Shown here: piece after piece, positions 7,210 to 16,400 of the stretch | Layout of the letters: each line of letters starts with the position of its first letter | Numbering within the stretch: the first letter of the stretch is position 1 | DNA from: Amycolatopsis nalaikhensis | GTDB lineage: Bacteria; Actinomycetota; Actinomycetes; Mycobacteriales; Pseudonocardiaceae | NCBI RefSeq assembly: GCF_030264295.1 | Contig: NZ_CP127173.1 | Span: forward strand, 4,409,501 to 4,473,500 | Length of the DNA: 64,000 nt | Reading direction: 5' to 3' | Made by a program: the position numbers and the translations under genes | The notes under the pieces: generated by a model | What the model saw: only the letters and a program-made list of their open reading frames with translations | What the model was told of the DNA's origin: nothing | Databases searched by the model: none

Positions 7210-8373
7210 TCAGCCGCAGGCGCCCTTCGCGCGCAGTACCCGCGTGACGGACTCCTGAACCTTCGCCTTGGGCAGTTCGCCCGATGCGACGGCCTTTTCC
7301 AGCCGGTCCAGCACCTCGTCGACGCGGCCGCCGGACGACCACAGCGCCTCGTCCGCCCCGGCCTGCAGGGCCTTCAGCACGGCGTCGGGAAGCGAGTACT
7401 GGGCCGTGATCGCCTTCATCGCGCCGAGGTCGTCGGTCAGCACCGGGCCGGTGAAGCGGAACTCGCCCCGCAGCAACCGGTACGCGGCGGGCGAGAGCGT
7501 CGCCGGGACGCCGTCGGTCAGGCCGGGGACGTCGAGGTGGCCGACCATCACCGCGACCGGGCCGTAGCCGGCGAGGTTCTGGTACGGCACCAGGTCGACG
7601 GCCCGCAGCTGCGCGAGCGGCGGTGTCACCACCGTGCCCTTGTGGGAGTCGCCCGAGCCGTGGCCATGGCCGGGGAAGTGCTTGAGCACCGGCTGGACAC
7701 CGGCGTCGCGCAGGCCCGCCGCGAACGCCGTCGCGTACGTCTTCACGCGGGCCGGGTCGGGGCTGAAGGACCGGTCGCCGATCACGTCGTCGTCCGGGGC
7801 GTCGGTGACGTCGGTGTCCGGGGCGAAGTCGACCGTGACGCCGCGGGCGCGCAGCTGGCGGCCTCGTTCGGCGGCCAGCGCGCGGACCTGCTCCGGCGAC
7901 TTCGTCGCGGCCAGCACCCTGGCCGACGGGATGTCGCCGTCGAGGTCGTCGATGCGCTGGACGCGCCCGCCTTCCTCGTCGACCGACACGGCCACCGGCA
8001 GCCGGGCCGCGGCCTGGACCGCGTCGAGGGCGTGATCTTTCAACAACGCTGTTGCGTTACCGCCGATGAAGATGCCGCCGACCTGGTGGTCGCGCACCAG
8101 CGACACGGTCGTGGCCGGGTTGTCGCCGGACACCCCGACGATGACCAGCTGGGCGACCTGCGCGCGGACGTCGAGCCCGTCGACCAGCGACGCGCAGTCG
8201 CCGGGCCGCGCCAGCTTCGACGTGGGCGGTGCGGGGGTCGATGACGGGGGCTGAGCCGAAGGCCGGGGCAGCGCCAGCCCGGACACGGTGCGCGGGTTCA
8301 GGCCCACGACCAGCAGGCAGACGGCCAAGATGCACAACGCCGCCCCGAGGGCGGCCAGACGTCGGCGGTTCAT
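7210..8373 (-). CDS. Exported GH3 beta-N-acetylhexosaminidase-like (NagZ type)
   Basis: A 387-aa glycoside hydrolase family 3 N-domain protein. ATG 8373 (MNRRRLAALGAAL) gives a proper signal/anchor of about residues 5-28, then a Pro/Ser-rich spacer. The barrel carries VSVDEEGGRVQRI and the NagZ hallmark KHFPGHGHGSGDSHKG, which supplies the His-Asp dyad used by NagZ-like enzymes; ILTDDLGAMKAI holds the nucleophile Asp. NagZ-like enzymes release GlcNAc from peptidoglycan or chitin oligomers. The exported form in Gram-positives acts at the wall. It is divergent from the LuxR-type gene at 8519; the palindrome at 8418-8432 lies between them. Length fits the one-domain NagZ class. Confidence 0.85.
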   Translation of the reverse strand: MNRRRLAALGAALCILAVCLLVVGLNPRTVSGLALPRPSAQPPSSTPAPPTSKLARPGDCASLVDGLDVRAQVAQLVIVGVSGDNPATTVSLVRDHQVGGIFIGGNATALLKDHALDAVQAAARLPVAVSVDEEGGRVQRIDDLDGDIPSARVLAATKSPEQVRALAAERGRQLRARGVTVDFAPDTDVTDAPDDDVIGDRSFSPDPARVKTYATAFAAGLRDAGVQPVLKHFPGHGHGSGDSHKGTVVTPPLAQLRAVDLVPYQNLAGYGPVAVMVGHLDVPGLTDGVPATLSPAAYRLLRGEFRFTGPVLTDDLGAMKAITAQYSLPDAVLKALQAGADEALWSSGGRVDEVLDRLEKAVASGELPKAKVQESVTRVLRAKGACG

Positions 8374-8417
8374 CGGTCCCTTCACTCGTCGGCGGGTCCA
8401 CCGTAGTCGACGCCCGA

Positions 8418-8465
8418 CTTCACGGCGTGAAGAATGGTCCACCCGCCGTTAGAGAATTCGTGAAG
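8418..8465. promoter_or_regulatory. CTTCACG-CGTGAAG operator candidate with downstream half-site
   Basis: The 15-mer CTTCACGGCGTGAAG (8418-8432) is a perfect palindrome around one base. A further half-site CGTGAAG lies at 8459-8465, 33 bp (three turns) after the palindrome's right half. The same arrangement occurs before the paralogous regulator at 21229. It lies between divergent GH3 and LuxR-type genes. Confidence 0.6.
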
Positions 8466-8518
8466 CCGCCCTCAGCAGACTGGCCGGGACCGGAAGTGGA
8501 CAGGGGCGGGAGTACGTG

Positions 8519-9097
8519 ATGGACCAGGTGCGAGTGGCGGCGTGGGCGTCGGACCCGATCGCGCTCACCGGGCTGATCAACCACCTCAAGGCGCGCCCGG
8601 AGCTGATGGTCGTGCCGCGGGCCCGCCGCGGGGAGGCGGCCGTGCTCGTGTTCGCCGTCGGGCAGGTCGACCGCGACGCCGTCGCCGCGCTGCGGGCCGC
8701 GGCCGCCGAGTCGCCCGCCGCGATCGTGCTGGTCGCCGGGCACGTCGACCCCGCGCACCTGAGCCTGCTCGCCGACTGCCACGTCTCCGCGGTGCTGCCG
8801 CGGACCGCGCTCGACCGGCTCACCGACAGCGTGCTCGCCGCCGCACGGGGCCGCACGACCTCCCTGCGCGACCAGGTCGAGGCCCTGGCGAACGAAGGGG
8901 ACGGCGCGGCGCTGACGCCGCGCGAGGTGGATGTGCTTCGCCTGATGGCCGAGGGCTGGGACACTGCCGAGATCGCGGGCAAGCTCTGCTACTCGGAGCG
9001 GACCGTGAAGAACGTCATCTACGCCATGACCAACCGGCTCAACCTGCGCAACCGGCCGCACGCGGTCGCCTACGCCGTGCGGGCCGGTGTTATCTAG
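8519..9097 (+). CDS. LuxR/NarL-type regulator with aspartate-less receiver
   Basis: A 192-aa protein. The N-terminal 115 residues have receiver-like strand/helix order (VRVAAWASDPIALTGLINHL to VSAVLPRTALDRL), but the strand that should end in the phosphorylated Asp reads AVLVFAVGQVD, and the conserved Lys position is Arg (VLPRTA). It cannot work as a normal phosphorylated response regulator. The C-terminal GerE helix-turn-helix is intact: LTPREVDVLRLMAEG, then LCYSERTVKNVIYAM. ATG 8519 is chosen for GGGAG seven bases upstream. It heads an operon with the sugar importer (next start 11 bp on) and GH1 enzyme, so it probably controls them. Its paralogue is at 21229. Confidence 0.85.
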   Translation: MDQVRVAAWASDPIALTGLINHLKARPELMVVPRARRGEAAVLVFAVGQVDRDAVAALRAAAAESPAAIVLVAGHVDPAHLSLLADCHVSAVLPRTALDRLTDSVLAAARGRTTSLRDQVEALANEGDGAALTPREVDVLRLMAEGWDTAEIAGKLCYSERTVKNVIYAMTNRLNLRNRPHAVAYAVRAGVI

Positions 9098-9107
9098 AAG
9101 GAAGCTC

Positions 9108-10364
9108 GTGCGCACGATCGTCCGCCGGACCGCCGTCGTGGTCGCCGCTCTGCTCCCGCTCGCCGCGTGCGGTCCGAGCGACGCCGGTGACAAGACGAAG
9201 CTCACCATCGCGACCTTCGGCGAGTTCGGCTACGCGCCCCTGATCGCCGAGTACGAGAAGCTGCACCCGGACATCACGGTGCAGAACCGCGTCGCCGACT
9301 TCGACACCCACCACAAGGGCCTCGCGACGCAGCTCGCCACCGGCCACGGCGCCGCCGACGTCGTCGCGATCGAAGAGCAGTACATCCCGCGGTACCGGAA
9401 GGCGAAGGACAAGTTCGTCGACCTCGCCGCGTACGGCGCCCGTGACCTCGAAAAGCAGTGGGCGCCGTGGAAGTGGGCGCAGGGCACCGACGGCTCGTTC
9501 GTCCTCGGCCTCGGCACCGACATGGGCAGCCTCGCGCTCTGCTACCGGCGCGACCTGTTCGCGGCCGCGGGCCTGCCGACCGACCGTGACGCCGTCGCGA
9601 AGCTGATGCCCGACTGGGACTCCTACGCCGCGACGGCGGAAGCGTTCACCCGCAAGACTCCCGGCGTCAAGTTCGCGGACTCCGCGGGCACCGTCTACAC
9701 CGCGATGCTCAACCAGTCGCCGGAAAACTACTTCGCCGCGGCCGACGACTCCTTCATCGCCGACCGCAACCCCAGCGTCCGCACGGCTTTCTACCTCTCC
9801 GGCGGCATCGCCGCGAAGGGGCAGACCGCGGCCGCGACCACCTTCACGCAGGACTGGAACGTCGCGATCAAGCAGGGTTCCTTCGCCACCGTCGCGTGTC
9901 CGGCCTGGATGCTCAGCCAGATCAAGGAAGCGGGCGGCGACGCGAACAAGGGCAAGTGGGACGTCACGACCGTGCCCGGCAGCAGCGGCAACCAGGGCGG
10001 GTCCTTCCTGACCGTGCCGAAGCAGAGCGAGCACCCGAAGGAGGCGTACGAGCTCGCGCGCTGGCTGACCGCGCCGGAGCAGCAGAAGAAGCTCTTCCTC
10101 TCCGACGGCATCCTGCCCAGCGAGCCGTCGGTGTACGCGGACCCGCAGGTCGTCGCGCACACCGACCCGTACTTCGGCGACGCCCCGATCGGGCGGATCT
10201 TCGCCGCGTCGGCGGACAAGCTGCGCCCGAACTACCGCGGCCTGCGCGACGCCGACGTCCGGCCGGAGTTCGGCCGCGCGCTCGGGCGTATCGAGGACAA
10301 GACCGAAACCGTCGACCAGGCCTGGGCGGAAGCCGTCCAGCAGGCCCGAGCCCTGCTGAAGTAG
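9108..10364 (+). CDS. Sugar ABC transporter substrate-binding lipoprotein
   Basis: A 418-aa extracellular solute-binding protein of family 1. GTG 9108 is preferred over GTG 9087 because AAGGAAG lies just before it and because it leaves a compact signal (VRTIVRRTAVVVAALLPLAAC). The LAAC lipobox supplies the lipidated Cys that anchors it outside the membrane. The mature part begins KLTIATFGEFGYAPLIAEYE and contains the alternating Ala-rich lobes of maltose/cellobiose-type binders; GNQGGSFLTVPKQSEHPKEA is the family's closing block. The stop overlaps the first permease start by one base. With a GH1 enzyme at the operon end, the ligand is likely a beta-glucoside or cello-oligosaccharide; this is inference. 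Confidence 0.9.
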   Translation: MRTIVRRTAVVVAALLPLAACGPSDAGDKTKLTIATFGEFGYAPLIAEYEKLHPDITVQNRVADFDTHHKGLATQLATGHGAADVVAIEEQYIPRYRKAKDKFVDLAAYGARDLEKQWAPWKWAQGTDGSFVLGLGTDMGSLALCYRRDLFAAAGLPTDRDAVAKLMPDWDSYAATAEAFTRKTPGVKFADSAGTVYTAMLNQSPENYFAAADDSFIADRNPSVRTAFYLSGGIAAKGQTAAATTFTQDWNVAIKQGSFATVACPAWMLSQIKEAGGDANKGKWDVTTVPGSSGNQGGSFLTVPKQSEHPKEAYELARWLTAPEQQKKLFLSDGILPSEPSVYADPQVVAHTDPYFGDAPIGRIFAASADKLRPNYRGLRDADVRPEFGRALGRIEDKTETVDQAWAEAVQQARALLK

Positions 10365-11251
10365 TGCACTTCGATCGCAGAGTCACGCCGCTGCTGCTCG
10401 TCGCGCCCTTTTTCGCGCTGTTCGTCGTCTTCGGCGCCTTCCCGCTGCTGTACACGGCGTGGGTTTCGCTGCACGACTGGAACCTCCTGGAAGGCGACCA
10501 GGGCCACTTCGGGCTCGCCAACTACGGCGCTCTGCTCGCGGACCCGCACTTCTACAACGCGCTGGCCAACACGGTCGGCATCTTCGTGCTCGCCGCGGTC
10601 CCGGAGTTCCTGCTGGCGCTGGGCATCGCGGCACTGCTCGACCGGCCGCTGCGCGCCGCGACCTGGTGGCGCACCGGGGTGCTGCTGCCGAACGTCGTGT
10701 CCGTCGTCGCGGTCGGGCTCGTGTTCGGGCAGCTGTTCAGCCGCGACTACGGCGTCGTCAACCAAGTCCTCGGCTGGTTCGGGATCGCGCCGGTCAACTG
10801 GCGGGCGACGACCTGGGCGTCGCACGTCGCCGTGGCGTCGATGGTGCTCTGGCGCTGGACCGGCTACAACGCGCTGATCTACCTGGCCGCCATGCAGGCC
10901 GTGCCGGGTCAGTTGTACGAGGCCGCCGCGCTCGACGGCGCCTCGCGGTGGCGGACGTTCTGGTCCGTCACCGTGCCGGGCATCCGGCCCGCGCTGGCGT
11001 TCACCGCGATCGCCGGGACCGTCAACGGCCTGCAGCTGTTCGCCGAGCCGCAGCTGCTCGACGGCGGTTCCGGCGGGACCGGCGGCAACGACCGCCAGTT
11101 CCAGACCCTCGTCATGTACTTGTACGAGAAGGGCTTCACGCACTTCGACGCCGGGTACGCGGCCGCCTTGACCTGGGTGATGTTCGTGCTCTGCGCGGGC
11201 TTCGCGCTGGTCAACTACCGGCTCGTGCGCCGGTTCGTGAGGTCGGCGTGA
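10364..11251 (+). CDS. Sugar ABC transporter permease, MalF type
   Basis: A 295-aa inner-membrane permease with six predicted helices (first PLLLVAPFFALFVVFGAFPLL). The cytoplasmic EAA loop is EAAALDGASRWRTFWSVTVPGI in two parts, EAAALDGASR and the following VPGI, which docks the ATPase. GTG 10364 overlaps the TAG of the binding-protein gene by one base, giving coupling. As in most actinobacterial carbohydrate importers of this type, no ATPase gene is present; a shared MsiK-like ATPase encoded elsewhere is expected. Confidence 0.9.
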   Translation: MHFDRRVTPLLLVAPFFALFVVFGAFPLLYTAWVSLHDWNLLEGDQGHFGLANYGALLADPHFYNALANTVGIFVLAAVPEFLLALGIAALLDRPLRAATWWRTGVLLPNVVSVVAVGLVFGQLFSRDYGVVNQVLGWFGIAPVNWRATTWASHVAVASMVLWRWTGYNALIYLAAMQAVPGQLYEAAALDGASRWRTFWSVTVPGIRPALAFTAIAGTVNGLQLFAEPQLLDGGSGGTGGNDRQFQTLVMYLYEKGFTHFDAGYAAALTWVMFVLCAGFALVNYRLVRRFVRSA

Positions 11252-12063
11252 AACGCCCCGGCGGCTGGGTCTACGTGGTGTTGATCGGCGTGCTCGGCGC
11301 GTCGATCTTCCCGCTGTACTGGTCGTTCGTGGTGTCCACAAGGGACAACTCGGCGATCGGCGAGACGTCGCCGCTGTTGCTGCCGGGCGGGCACCTCGTC
11401 GAGAACGTGCGGCGCGTCTTCGACACCGTCGACTTCTGGCTCGCCATCGGCAACTCGCTGATCGTCGCGAGCACCGTGACAGTGTCCAACGTCGTGCTGG
11501 CGAGCCTCGCCGGGTTCGCCTTCGCGCGGCTGCGGTTCCCCGGCCGCGACACGCTGTTCCTGCTGGTCGTCGGCTCGGCGATGGTGCCGGCGCAGCTCGG
11601 CGTCATCCCGCTCTACCTGGTGGTCGGCGACCTCGGCTGGTACGGGCGGCTCGAAGCGGTGATCGTGCCTGGGCTGCTGAGCGCGTTCAGCGTGTTCTGG
11701 ATGCGCCAGGCCTGCGAGAACACGATCAGCGCCGACCTGGTCGACGCCGCGACCGTCGACGGCTGCTCGATCCTGCGCACCTACTGGCACGTGGCCGTGC
11801 CCGCGCTCCGCCCGGCGGCCGCGGTGCTCGCGATGCTCACCTTCCTGGCCACCTGGAACGACTACTTCTGGCCGCTGGTCGTCCTCGACCCGAACGAGAC
11901 GCCGACCGTGCAGGTCGCGCTGTCGCAGCTGGCCAGCGGCTACTACACCGACTACGCGCTCATGCTGACCGGCGCGACCGTGGGCGTGCTGCCCGTCGTC
12001 GCGCTGTTCCTGCTGCTGGGCCGTCACCTCGTCCGGGGGATCCTGAAAGGGGCACCAGTATGA
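11248..12063 (+). CDS. Sugar ABC transporter permease, MalG type
   Basis: A 271-aa partner permease with six predicted membrane helices (first YVVLIGVLGASIFPLYWSF). Its EAA-like loop reads DLVDAATVDGCSILRTYWHV, with the conserved Ala/Asp/Gly residues, followed by VPALRP. GTG 11248 overlaps the previous stop as GTGA. The protein ends in a positively charged tail (GRHLVRGILKGAPV). It forms the translocation channel with the MalF-type product at 10364, driven by an ATPase not encoded in this window. Confidence 0.9.
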   Translation: MKRPGGWVYVVLIGVLGASIFPLYWSFVVSTRDNSAIGETSPLLLPGGHLVENVRRVFDTVDFWLAIGNSLIVASTVTVSNVVLASLAGFAFARLRFPGRDTLFLLVVGSAMVPAQLGVIPLYLVVGDLGWYGRLEAVIVPGLLSAFSVFWMRQACENTISADLVDAATVDGCSILRTYWHVAVPALRPAAAVLAMLTFLATWNDYFWPLVVLDPNETPTVQVALSQLASGYYTDYALMLTGATVGVLPVVALFLLLGRHLVRGILKGAPV

Positions 12064-13457
12064 CCTTCCCGTCCGGGTTCCTCTGGGGCGCGGCGACCGC
12101 GTCCTACCAGGTCGAAGGCGCGGTGCTGGAAGGCGGTCGCGGACCGTCCATCTGGGACACCTTCGCGGCCCGCGAAGGGACGGTGCTCGGCGGCGCGACC
12201 GGCGAGGTCGCCTGCGACCACTACCACCGGTACCCCGAGGACGTCGGCCTGCTGGCGGACCTCGGCCTCGGCGCGTACCGCTTTTCGGTGGCGTGGCCGC
12301 GGGTCATGCCGGACGGACGGACCCCGTCCGCGGCCGGGCTCGCGTTCTACGACCGGCTGGTCGACGAGCTGCTGCGCCGCGACGTCACGCCGGTGCTCAC
12401 GCTCTACCACTGGGACCTGCCGCAGGCACTGGAGGACGCGGGCGGCTGGCCGTCGCGCGACACGGCGTACCGGTTCGCCGAGTACGCGGCGGTGGTGCAC
12501 GACGCGCTCGGCGACCGCGTCGCCCAATGGACGACGGTGAACGAGCCGTTCTGCGCGGCCTTCCTCGGCTACGGCAGCGGGGTGCACGCGCCGGGCGTCC
12601 AGGACTACGACACGGCGCTGGTCGCGGCGCACCACCTCCTGCTCGGGCACGGCTTGGCGACCCGCGCGCTGACCGAACAGGCGCGGCCGGGCCACGAATT
12701 CTCCCTGGCGCTCAACTTCGCCCCGGCGATCGCCGACGGCTCGACCCCGGCGCACCGCGAGGCGGCGCGGAAGTTCGACGGCATCCACAACCGGTTCTTC
12801 CTGGACCCGGTGCTGGGCAAGGGATACCCACCGGACGTCGTCGCGGACGTCGAGCACCACGGCGGCCGCTTCGCCGCGTCGGTGCGCGACGGCGACACGG
12901 ACGTCATCGCGGCGGCGATCGACTGGCTGGGCGTGAACTACTATGCCCCGGCGCGCGTGACGCCGTTGGCGGACCCGCTGGCGCCGGGCAACTGCCCACT
13001 GCCCGGCCTGCGCGGCCTCGACGTCCTGCCCGCACCGCCGCCGGTGACGGCGTTCGGCTGGGAGCAGGCGCCCGGCACGCTGGCCGACCTGCTGCGCTGG
13101 ATCTCCGCGCGCTCCGGCGGGTTGCCGCTGGTGGTGGCCGAGAACGGAGCATCCTTTGTGGACGAGGTGGTCGACGGCCGGGTGGCCGACGTGGATCGCG
13201 TCCGGTACTTCGACGAGCACCTGCGCGCGGTCCACGCCGCGATCGGCGACGGCGTCGACGTCCGCGGGTACTTCGCCTGGTCCCTGTTGGACAACTTCGA
13301 GTGGGCGATGGGGTACACGCAGCGGTTCGGCCTGGTGCACGTGGACTTCGAGACGCAGACGCGGACCGTGAAGGACTCCGGCCGGTTCCTGGGCCGGGTC
13401 GCGAAGGCCAACGCGCTAGGGGCGTCGCCGGAAGGCCTCGGCGACGCCGGAGCGTGA
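12060..13457 (+). CDS. GH1 beta-glucosidase
   Basis: A 465-aa cytoplasmic family 1 glycoside hydrolase. It begins FPSGFLWGAATASYQVEGA, the GH1 N-terminal signature. The acid/base Glu is in WTTVNEPFC (near residue 163) and the nucleophile Glu in LVVAENGASF (near residue 361); NFEWAMGY and RFGLVHVDF close the barrel. It hydrolyses terminal beta-linked glucose or related sugars, so it would split the disaccharides imported by the ABC system it is coupled to (ATG overlaps the MalG stop). Its last 42 bp overlap the 3' end of the convergent SARP gene at 13416, so the two transcripts are antisense there. Confidence 0.94.
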   Translation: MTFPSGFLWGAATASYQVEGAVLEGGRGPSIWDTFAAREGTVLGGATGEVACDHYHRYPEDVGLLADLGLGAYRFSVAWPRVMPDGRTPSAAGLAFYDRLVDELLRRDVTPVLTLYHWDLPQALEDAGGWPSRDTAYRFAEYAAVVHDALGDRVAQWTTVNEPFCAAFLGYGSGVHAPGVQDYDTALVAAHHLLLGHGLATRALTEQARPGHEFSLALNFAPAIADGSTPAHREAARKFDGIHNRFFLDPVLGKGYPPDVVADVEHHGGRFAASVRDGDTDVIAAAIDWLGVNYYAPARVTPLADPLAPGNCPLPGLRGLDVLPAPPPVTAFGWEQAPGTLADLLRWISARSGGLPLVVAENGASFVDEVVDGRVADVDRVRYFDEHLRAVHAAIGDGVDVRGYFAWSLLDNFEWAMGYTQRFGLVHVDFETQTRTVKDSGRFLGRVAKANALGASPEGLGDAGA

Positions 13458-16400
13458 CGGCGTCTCCAGCTTGCCGAGCAGGCGGGCCACGTGGGCCTGG
13501 ACCGTGCGCCGGGGCAGGGACAGCTCGGCAGCGATGTCCGGATTGGACCGTCCTTCCGCGACCAGGCTCGCGATCCGCACCTCGATCGGCGTCAACGACT
13601 CCCAGCCGTGGCCCGGGCGGATCGGTGAGAACAGCGCGCCGCGGCGGACGCCCAGCCTGCGCAGGCGGGTCTCCGCCCGGCGCAGGTCCCAGCGCGCGCC
13701 CAGCGCCGTGTACAGCTCCGCCGCCTCCTCGAACGCCGCCTGCGCCGCGTCCAGCCGTCCTGCCCTGGCCAGCAGCTCCGCCGCGTCCTCCAGCGCCGTC
13801 GCCAGCTCCGGGCGGCGGCCGACCGCGCGGAAGTGCTCGGCCGTCGCCAGCACCGCGCGGGGGTCGTCCTCGATCAGCCCGCGGCACCACGACACCGCCG
13901 CGTGCGCCCGCGCCGGACGCCGTTCCTTCGCCGCTTCCTCTTCGCAGACGGCCAACGCCCGGCGCGCGCGGACGACGTCGTCCTGCTCCATCGCCAGCCG
14001 CACGAACGTCGGCAGCCACTGGTGCCGCAGCATCATCTGCGCGTACGTCGGGTTCAGGATCGGCTCGAGCACGGCCAGCGCGCGGACCCGGTCGCCGCGC
14101 TGTTCCGCCGCGAGGGCGTCGGCGACCAGCAGGAAGTCGAAGCTCTCCCGCTCGGACCCGGTCGCCGGGGCGTACTCCTCCGCCGCGTCGAGGTGGGCCG
14201 CGGCCTGCGCCCGGTCGTCGCGGCGGCCCGCGATCAACGCCGCGACGCCGTGCAGCAGCAACGCGGCCGGGCCGGGCTCGCGCAGGCCGTAGAACGTGAT
14301 CGCCGGGCCGTCCTCGGTGACCGTGTCCAGCTCGACCAGTGCCTCGTCCCAGCGGCCCTCCCAGTACCGGTGCACCGCGACCGACACCTGCAGCCCGACC
14401 GGCATCGCGTGCCGCGCCGCGACCTCGCCCGCGGTGCGCAGGGCCGCGTCCGCCTCGGCGAGCCGGTCGAGGTTCTGGAGCGTGAACACGCGGTTGTCGA
14501 GCAGGTCGAGGTGCAGGTCGGCCAGCTCGTGCTCGTCGCCGACGGCCTCGATTGCCGCGTCGATGTGCGCGAGCGCGGAGTCGTGCTCGCGGCGCACGGA
14601 ATCGACCAGCCACAACGACTGCAGCGCGTGCGCGGTCAGGTACCGGTCGCCGCCCGCCTGCTCCTTCGTCTCGCGCGCCGCCTTCTCCGCGGCGTCCAAA
14701 TCGGACAGATCGCCGCGGCGGAAGTTCGCCAGGAGCTGCCGGTGCTTGACCCGCCAGAGCTCCGGCACGGCCGGGTCGTCGGCCGACGCGCCGAGCGTCG
14801 CCACCGCGGCTTCGGTGTCGCCCCGCCGGTGCTGCAGGGCCGCGAGCACGTGCCGCATCTCTTCGACGGCGTCCGGGTCGGTGGCGACCTCGAGCGCTTG
14901 CCGCGCCAGGCTTTCCGGGTTGCGCTCCAGCCGGAACAGCACCTTGACGAGGGCCACGAGCAGCACTTCGCGACGCGGGCCCGCGCCCGCGGCCAGCGCC
15001 CGCTCCAGCAGTTCGACGGCGATCAGCGGCGCCCGGTTGGACACGGCCGCGTGGTGCCCGGCCAGCCAGTCCAGCACCCATTCGTCCACAGTGGCCGGTG
15101 CGGCCACCAGCTGCTCGGCGACGCGCTTCACGGGCGCGCCGATCCGGTCGAGCGCCTCGGCCGCCTGCCGGTGCAGGGCCGCCCGCGTCCCGGCGAGCAA
15201 CCGGTCGTAAAGTGCTTGCCGCAACAGAGGATGACGGAACGCGAGCTGCATGCCGGTGTCGATGAGCACGTTCGCCGCGACGGCTTCTTCCAGCGGCTCC
15301 AGCAGGTCAGACGGCCGGGTGCCGAGCACTGCGGCGATGTCGCCCACCGCGAACTCCATGCCCAGCAGGGCACCCCAGCGCAGCACCTCCTGCGTCCGCG
15401 CGGGCAGGAAGTCCAGCCGCCGGTCGACCGCGGCGACCAGCGACCGCGGCGCCTCGAACTCCGCGGGGTCGTCGACGTCGGCCTCGCCGCCCGCCACCTC
15501 GACGGCGCCGTCGCGGAGCAGGACGTCGACCATCTCCTTGACGTACAACGGGTTTCCCGCGCCACGGGCGGCCAGCTCGCGCAGTCCCGGCCCGGGCCGC
15601 GCCCCGATCTGGTCCTCGATCAGCCTGCCGACGTCGTCGCCGGTCAACGGCGCGAGGTCGAGGATCACCCCGTCCCGCGCCTGGACGCCGCGCCGCAGCT
15701 GAGCCAGCTCGGCGCGATCGGGGGCCGGGCGGGTCGCGGCCACCAGCAGCAGCGGCAGCTGCCGGGTCGCCGCGCACAGCCGGTGCCAGACCAGCACGGA
15801 CGCCTCGTCCGCCCACTGCAGGTCGTCGAGCACCAGCACGAGCGGCGAGTGCGCGCACAGGTCGTCGACCAGGGCCAGCAGCCGGTCGACGGCGCCGAGC
15901 ACCGGGTCGGCCGGGCCCCAGCCGCGGCGGACCGGGTCTTCGCCCGCGAGCTCCTTCGCCAGCCGCGCGCGCCGCGGGTCGGGCGAATGCGCGTCGATCG
16001 CCAGGCACTCCAGCATCACCTGCAACGGGAACCGGGTGCTCAGCTCATCGGCCGCCGCCCGGAGCCGCTGGAAGCCCGGGCCGTCCGGCAGCGACCGGGC
16101 CAGCAGCTCGGACTTGCCGATCCCGGCCTCGCCTTCGATCCACACGGCCCGCCCGCGCCCGGCCCGGACGTCGGCGACCAGCTCGGCGAGCCGTTTCGTC
16201 TCGGCTTCCCGCCCGAAGAGCCGGTGCCCGGTGACGACGACCGGGGCGGCGGGCGCGTCGAGCGCCGGGTCCTGGGCGAGGATCTGCTGCTGGAGCCGTT
16301 GCAGCTTCGGGCCGGGCTCGACGCCGAGCTCTTCGACCAGGGTGGCGCGGGCGTCGCGGAAGACGTCGAGGGCCTCGGCGTGCCGCCCGCTGCGGTAGAG

